Positions 20,119 through 23,347 of a DNA stretch of 23,347 nucleotides are shown here, in pieces. Numbering within the stretch: position 1 is the first letter of the stretch; the number at the start of each line of letters is the position of its first letter. Source of the DNA: an uncultured Mailhella sp. (lineage in GTDB: Bacteria; Desulfobacterota; Desulfovibrionia; Desulfovibrionales; Desulfovibrionaceae). The notes below the pieces were generated by a model. The model worked only from the letters and a program-made list of their open reading frames with translations. It was not told where the DNA came from and made no database searches. Location of the stretch: assembly GCA_910579055.1 (NCBI GenBank), contig CAJTSU010000005.1, positions 1,263-24,609 on the forward strand. The letters run 5' to 3'. Position numbers and translations under genes: made by a program.

Positions 20119-21584
20119 ACACAAGCGGCATTTCAGCCCGGCCGGACACCATCGCAGCAGTGGCCACTGCTCCCGGCGCGGGCGGCGTGGGCGTCATCCG
20201 CATTTCCGGCCCGCTGGCAAAACATTTGCTCGAACGGATTTTTCGCCCCTCCTCGCCCCGCTTTGCGGGCTTTGTCCCGCGCAAGATGCACCACGGGCAC
20301 ATTGTAGATGACCGGGGCGGAACACTGGACGACGTGCTGACGGTTTTTTTTCCGGGTCCGCATTCCTTCACCGGGGAAGATGTGGCGGAAATCCACGGAC
20401 ACGGCGGCCCTGCGCTGCTTCATACCGTGCTGGACGCGGTACTGGATGCGGATATTTCTGCCACATCCGGCGCGGAAGGCGGGCGCGTCCGCATGGCGGA
20501 ACGTGGAGAATTCACCAGGCGGGCCTTCCTGAACGGGCGTATGGATATCTCCCAGGCCGAAGCCGTGGCGGAGCTTATCGCCTCGCCCGGCGCGGAAAGC
20601 GCGCGTCTGGCATCCGCCAAGCTGGAGGGCCTGCTCGGCAAGCGCGTAAGCGAACTGCGCGACCGGCTTGAATACTTGCGGCAGCGTGTCTGCCTTGCCG
20701 TGGACTTTCCCGAAGAAGAAAGCGAATGCCTGCCTCCTGCCGAATTTGCCGCAGTTGCCGGTGAAGTGGCAGACGCCCTGCGCGGTCTGCTCGCCGCATA
20801 CGAACGTGCCCGCATCTGGCGGGAAGGAGCGCTTGTCGCCCTTGTGGGGCAAGTCAACGCGGGCAAATCCAGCCTCATGAACGCCCTGCTGGGCCGCCCC
20901 CGGGCCATTGTCACAGAGTGCCCCGGCACCACTCGCGATTATCTTGAGGAAGAATGCCGTATCCTCGGGCTTCCTGTCCGGCTGGTGGATACCGCCGGGC
21001 TGCGTGAAGGCAGTGAAGACCCCATTGAACGCGAAGGCATGCGCCGGGGACGGGAAAAAATGCAGGAAGCCGGACTGGTGATTCTGGTGCTGGACGGGGA
21101 ACGCCTTGCCGCTCTGTCTGAACGGGAGTGTGACCTTGCACTGCGCGCGGAGCTTGAAGCTCTGGACGGAGTGGACTGTTCCCGCCGCGTCGCGGTATGG
21201 AACAAGGCCGACCTCGCGCCGCTCTCCCCGGAATTACGCAACAGGGCGGAACAAACCCTCGGTATGATCTGCCTGCCGCTTTCCGCCCGTACCGGGCACG
21301 GGCTGGAAGAATTATGTTCTCTGCTCGCTGGCAAGGTGCGCGGTGGGAACGCGTCCGGCCCTGATGAAGGCGAAATCGCGCCCAACCGGCGGCAGGCCCG
21401 TGTTTTGGAACAGGCCCTGTCCGAACTGACGGAACTGAAGCGGGAAATTGCCGCCCATATTCCCCCGGATTTGTGCGGCCTGCGCCTCGACACGGCCTGC
21501 GTGCACCTTGGGGAGGTCATTGGGCTGAACAGCACGGAAGAAACGCTGAACGCCATTTTCGCCGATTTTTGCATCGGGAAATAG
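20115..21584 (+). CDS. mnmE: tRNA modification GTPase MnmE (TrmE)
   Basis: MnmE works with MnmG to add the 5-carboxymethylaminomethyl (or aminomethyl) group to U34 of certain tRNAs. The 489-residue protein shows the N-terminal folate-binding domain (DTIAAVATAPGAGGVGVIRI, HGHGGPALL, RMAERGEFTRRAFLNGRMDI), the G domain with G1 GQVNAGKSS near 242, G2 TTRDY, G3 DTAGL, G4 NKAD, and the C-terminal CIGK with the catalytic cysteine. G1 usually reads GxPNAGKSS; here Val replaces Pro. The start is GTG at 20115, overlapping the TPR gene stop by 4 bases (GTGA), with GAGGAG about 13 bases upstream. Co-transcription with ccm genes is unusual for mnmE, as far as I know. Confidence 0.96.
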   Translation: MNTSGISARPDTIAAVATAPGAGGVGVIRISGPLAKHLLERIFRPSSPRFAGFVPRKMHHGHIVDDRGGTLDDVLTVFFPGPHSFTGEDVAEIHGHGGPALLHTVLDAVLDADISATSGAEGGRVRMAERGEFTRRAFLNGRMDISQAEAVAELIASPGAESARLASAKLEGLLGKRVSELRDRLEYLRQRVCLAVDFPEEESECLPPAEFAAVAGEVADALRGLLAAYERARIWREGALVALVGQVNAGKSSLMNALLGRPRAIVTECPGTTRDYLEEECRILGLPVRLVDTAGLREGSEDPIEREGMRRGREKMQEAGLVILVLDGERLAALSERECDLALRAELEALDGVDCSRRVAVWNKADLAPLSPELRNRAEQTLGMICLPLSARTGHGLEELCSLLAGKVRGGNASGPDEGEIAPNRRQARVLEQALSELTELKREIAAHIPPDLCGLRLDTACVHLGEVIGLNSTEETLNAIFADFCIGK

Positions 21585-21783
21585 GCGTTATTGCGGGCGT
21601 CCGTATCAGATTTCTGAGGAAAAAATCTCGCTTGATGGCGGCATGTATGAAGTTGGGCTTGCAGGGCTGTGCGCAAGGCTATACTACGCTCCCGGCATAC
21701 ACATCCGGACGGCAGCCGCGCGCGGCTTCCTTGTCGCCGACAGGCTTGTTCCCGAAACAGTTCAACGGCTTTCTCCCCCTGTC
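21585..21783. other. Convergent intergenic region between mnmE and the hydrolase gene
   Basis: No gene seen in these 199 bases. AGATTT and AAATCT (about 21609-21629) can pair over 6 bases with A- and T-runs inside, a weak terminator candidate. A perfect 14-base palindrome AGCCGCG-CGCGGCT lies at 21714-21727. Neither is a convincing Rho-independent terminator. Confidence 0.35.
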
Positions 21784-22440
21784 TCAGCCCAGCGTCCGCC
21801 GCATTTCGTCCAACGCGCCTTCCCGGAACATGTCCAGGGCACGGGAATGTTTACGAACGGAATAGACTCGGTTCACATCCGCGCAGGGCAAAGCCTCCCA
21901 GGCCCGGCCGATGCGCGCGGCCATATTTCCCTTGTCCGCCCAGGGGGCTTCGGCATAATTCACATAAATATTTACCCAACGCGCCACATGCGGCAGTGCA
22001 GCGGGCGGATTACGCCAATCCACCGGGTCCAGCGTCACCAGAAGGGCCACGGGAACGCGCTCGTGAGCCACGGCGTCCAGCACCAGCGAGCTTGCGCCCC
22101 AGCTGTGTCCTGCAAGAATCATCTTCTTGCCCTGCCTGGCATACAGCTTGATGATGTCGCGCGCACAGCGCGCCTCGTCGTGTTCCCTGTAGAACACATC
22201 GCACCGCGAGGCCAGGTCGTGCGGCAAATTCTCCGCAATCCCCCTCGCGTACCCCTTCAGGCCGTCCATAAAGCCGCCCATCACCAGAAACAGCGGGTTC
22301 AATCCGGACGGAGGAACGTTCCTCAGCCTGCGCAGAAAAACCGCTTCCCCCCGTTCACTGGACGGGGGCGCCATTCCGCAGGCGGCGAGCAGGCGGCGCG
22401 GATTCCGGCTGGGTACCGCATAGTTTACAAAAATGGGCAT
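21784..22440 (-). CDS. Putative alpha/beta hydrolase
   Basis: The 218-residue protein has the nucleophile elbow GHSWGA (Ser113) after a beta-strand (KKMILA), and an upstream NPLFLVMGGFMDG that may form the oxyanion region. Asp138 (TLDPVDW) is a possible acid, and a His near 198 a possible base, so a Ser-Asp-His triad is plausible. The overall shape resembles lipase class 3/thioesterase-like alpha/beta hydrolases, but I cannot name a substrate. There is no clear signal peptide. The ATG follows AAAGGAAAGG and shares one base with the stop of the upstream AI-2E-family gene (TGATG), so the two are translationally coupled and may work together. Confidence 0.75.
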   Translation of the reverse strand: MPIFVNYAVPSRNPRRLLAACGMAPPSSERGEAVFLRRLRNVPPSGLNPLFLVMGGFMDGLKGYARGIAENLPHDLASRCDVFYREHDEARCARDIIKLYARQGKKMILAGHSWGASSLVLDAVAHERVPVALLVTLDPVDWRNPPAALPHVARWVNIYVNYAEAPWADKGNMAARIGRAWEALPCADVNRVYSVRKHSRALDMFREGALDEMRRTLG

Positions 22441-23347
22441 CAGCCTTTCCTTTCAACGCATGTTAAGGACATGCCAGCGCCGGAAATATGACCGGACTCC
22501 TGTCCGCACCTGTTTCCGCCGCCCGCTTCGTTCGACTCTTCACCAGTCTCGCACAACGGGATACAGGGTTCCGGCGTATCAGGCAGATCCGGCTCTGCAG
22601 GGCTTTCTCCGCGCGTCCCTCCCCGATACAGGTCTGTACAGTTATCTGTCCCGCATTCTTCCATAAAAATCTGCCACACAGTGACAAAGAACACCGCCAG
22701 AGTGGGTCCGGTGACAAATCCGTCCATACCGAACATCATAAAGCCGCCCAGCGTGGACAGCAACACCATAAAGTCCGGAAGCTTGGTGTCGCGCCCCACC
22801 AGGACGGGCCGCAGCAAATTGTCCGCCAGTCCGATGACGCACGCGCCATAGGCGATCAGAATGGCCCCCTGCCAGTACTGCCCCGTAACCAGCAGATACA
22901 GTGCCGTCGGCCCCCATACCAGCGCCGCGCCTACTACGGGAATCAGGGAAAGCAGCGTCATCACCACCCCCCACAGCACGGCGGCGCGGATATCCAGAAT
23001 CCAGAAAATCAGGCCGCCCAGCGCGCCCTGCGCCATGGCCACAAGCAGACTCCCCTTCACCGTGGCCCGCATCACACCGGCGAATTTGCGGAACAACCGT
23101 TCCTCCCGGTGATCGCCAAAAGGGAGCGCCCGGATCAGCACATTTTTAAGATGTTCCCCGTCGCGCACGAGAAAGAAGGCAATATACAGCACCAGAGCGA
23201 GATTGGTAAGAAAATGGGCCGCTCCGCCGCCGAAGGCCACAGTGCTTTTCGCGATCAATCCCCCCAGGGAAAGCGCCAGCCTGGAAACTTCTGCCTTGAT
23301 CCGAGCCGCGTCGTAACCGTAGCGGGCCAGCCATTCCTGCGCGGCGG
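22440..23347 (-). CDS. AI-2E family transporter (partial, 5-prime end outside the window)
   Basis: The visible 302 codons belong to the AI-2E/PerM family of membrane proteins. Helices include LTNLALVLYIAFFLVRDGEH, MAQGALGGLIFWILDI, VMTLLSLIPVVGAALVWGP and the final FMVLLSTLGGFMMFGMDGFV with the GFVTGPTLAVFFVTVW end; LADNLLRPVLVGR is the family motif. Members export small molecules or act as Na+(Li+)/H+ antiporters; the actual substrate is unknown. After the last helix comes an unusual soluble tail of about 70 residues, acidic and with six cysteines, that is not part of the standard family. The frame is open to the window edge, so the start lies outside. The stop overlaps the hydrolase start by one base. 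Confidence 0.88.
   Translation of the reverse strand, partial: AAQEWLARYGYDAARIKAEVSRLALSLGGLIAKSTVAFGGGAAHFLTNLALVLYIAFFLVRDGEHLKNVLIRALPFGDHREERLFRKFAGVMRATVKGSLLVAMAQGALGGLIFWILDIRAAVLWGVVMTLLSLIPVVGAALVWGPTALYLLVTGQYWQGAILIAYGACVIGLADNLLRPVLVGRDTKLPDFMVLLSTLGGFMMFGMDGFVTGPTLAVFFVTVWQIFMEECGTDNCTDLYRGGTRGESPAEPDLPDTPEPCIPLCETGEESNEAGGGNRCGQESGHISGAGMSLTCVERKG

Overview
The window reads like the chromosome of a sulfate- or sulfite-reducing deltaproteobacterium of the Desulfovibrionaceae (Desulfovibrio, Bilophila or a relative). This is inferred from GC-rich, tightly packed genes, an archaeal-type entry into the shikimate pathway (ADH synthase plus type II dehydroquinate synthase), a NikR regulator, and a System I cytochrome c maturation operon whose CcmE carries a CXXXY motif in place of the usual haem-binding histidine. 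I see no phage, transposase, CRISPR array, tRNA or rRNA; this is a core-metabolism region.

Left part (1-2200, minus strand): an aromatic amino acid operon in the order ADH synthase, DHQ synthase II, chorismate mutase/prephenate dehydratase-like gene (cut by the window edge). It is preceded by what looks like a complete Phe/Tyr transcription attenuator: a promoter, a 40-residue leader peptide with nine Phe/Tyr codons in thirteen, an alternative antiterminator pairing, and a 12-bp GC-rich terminator hairpin with a T-tract. I regard this as the best regulatory find of the window. The later shikimate/tyrosine steps, aroA and tyrA, lie as a separate overlapping pair at 9678-11776 without such a leader.

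2200-9500: a ferritin gene with its own terminator; thiC; a convergent Mog-like molybdopterin gene with an uncharacterised N-terminal extension; nikR overlapping folE2 (type IB GTP cyclohydrolase); a 46-residue lipoprotein gene too short for normal gene calling; thiD; and an ArsB/NhaD-type membrane antiporter with a signal peptide, its own promoter and a strong terminator.

9600-14330: aroA-tyrA, then a CobD-like PLP enzyme on the opposite strand. The 76 bases between their two stop codons are filled exactly by one large imperfect hairpin. A CNNM/CorC-like membrane protein follows, then 362 bases without a gene that hold several palindromes.

14690-21584: a long co-directional operon, ccmE-ccmF-ccmA-ccmB-ccmC-ccmD-TPR protein-mnmE, with overlapping or closely spaced genes. 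It makes the haem-delivery machinery for c-type cytochromes. No ccmG or ccmH is present here. ccmF is split by a one-base frame change near 16,570 into two overlapping reading frames.

Right edge (minus strand): an AI-2E-family membrane protein (cut by the window edge) translationally coupled to a small alpha/beta hydrolase.
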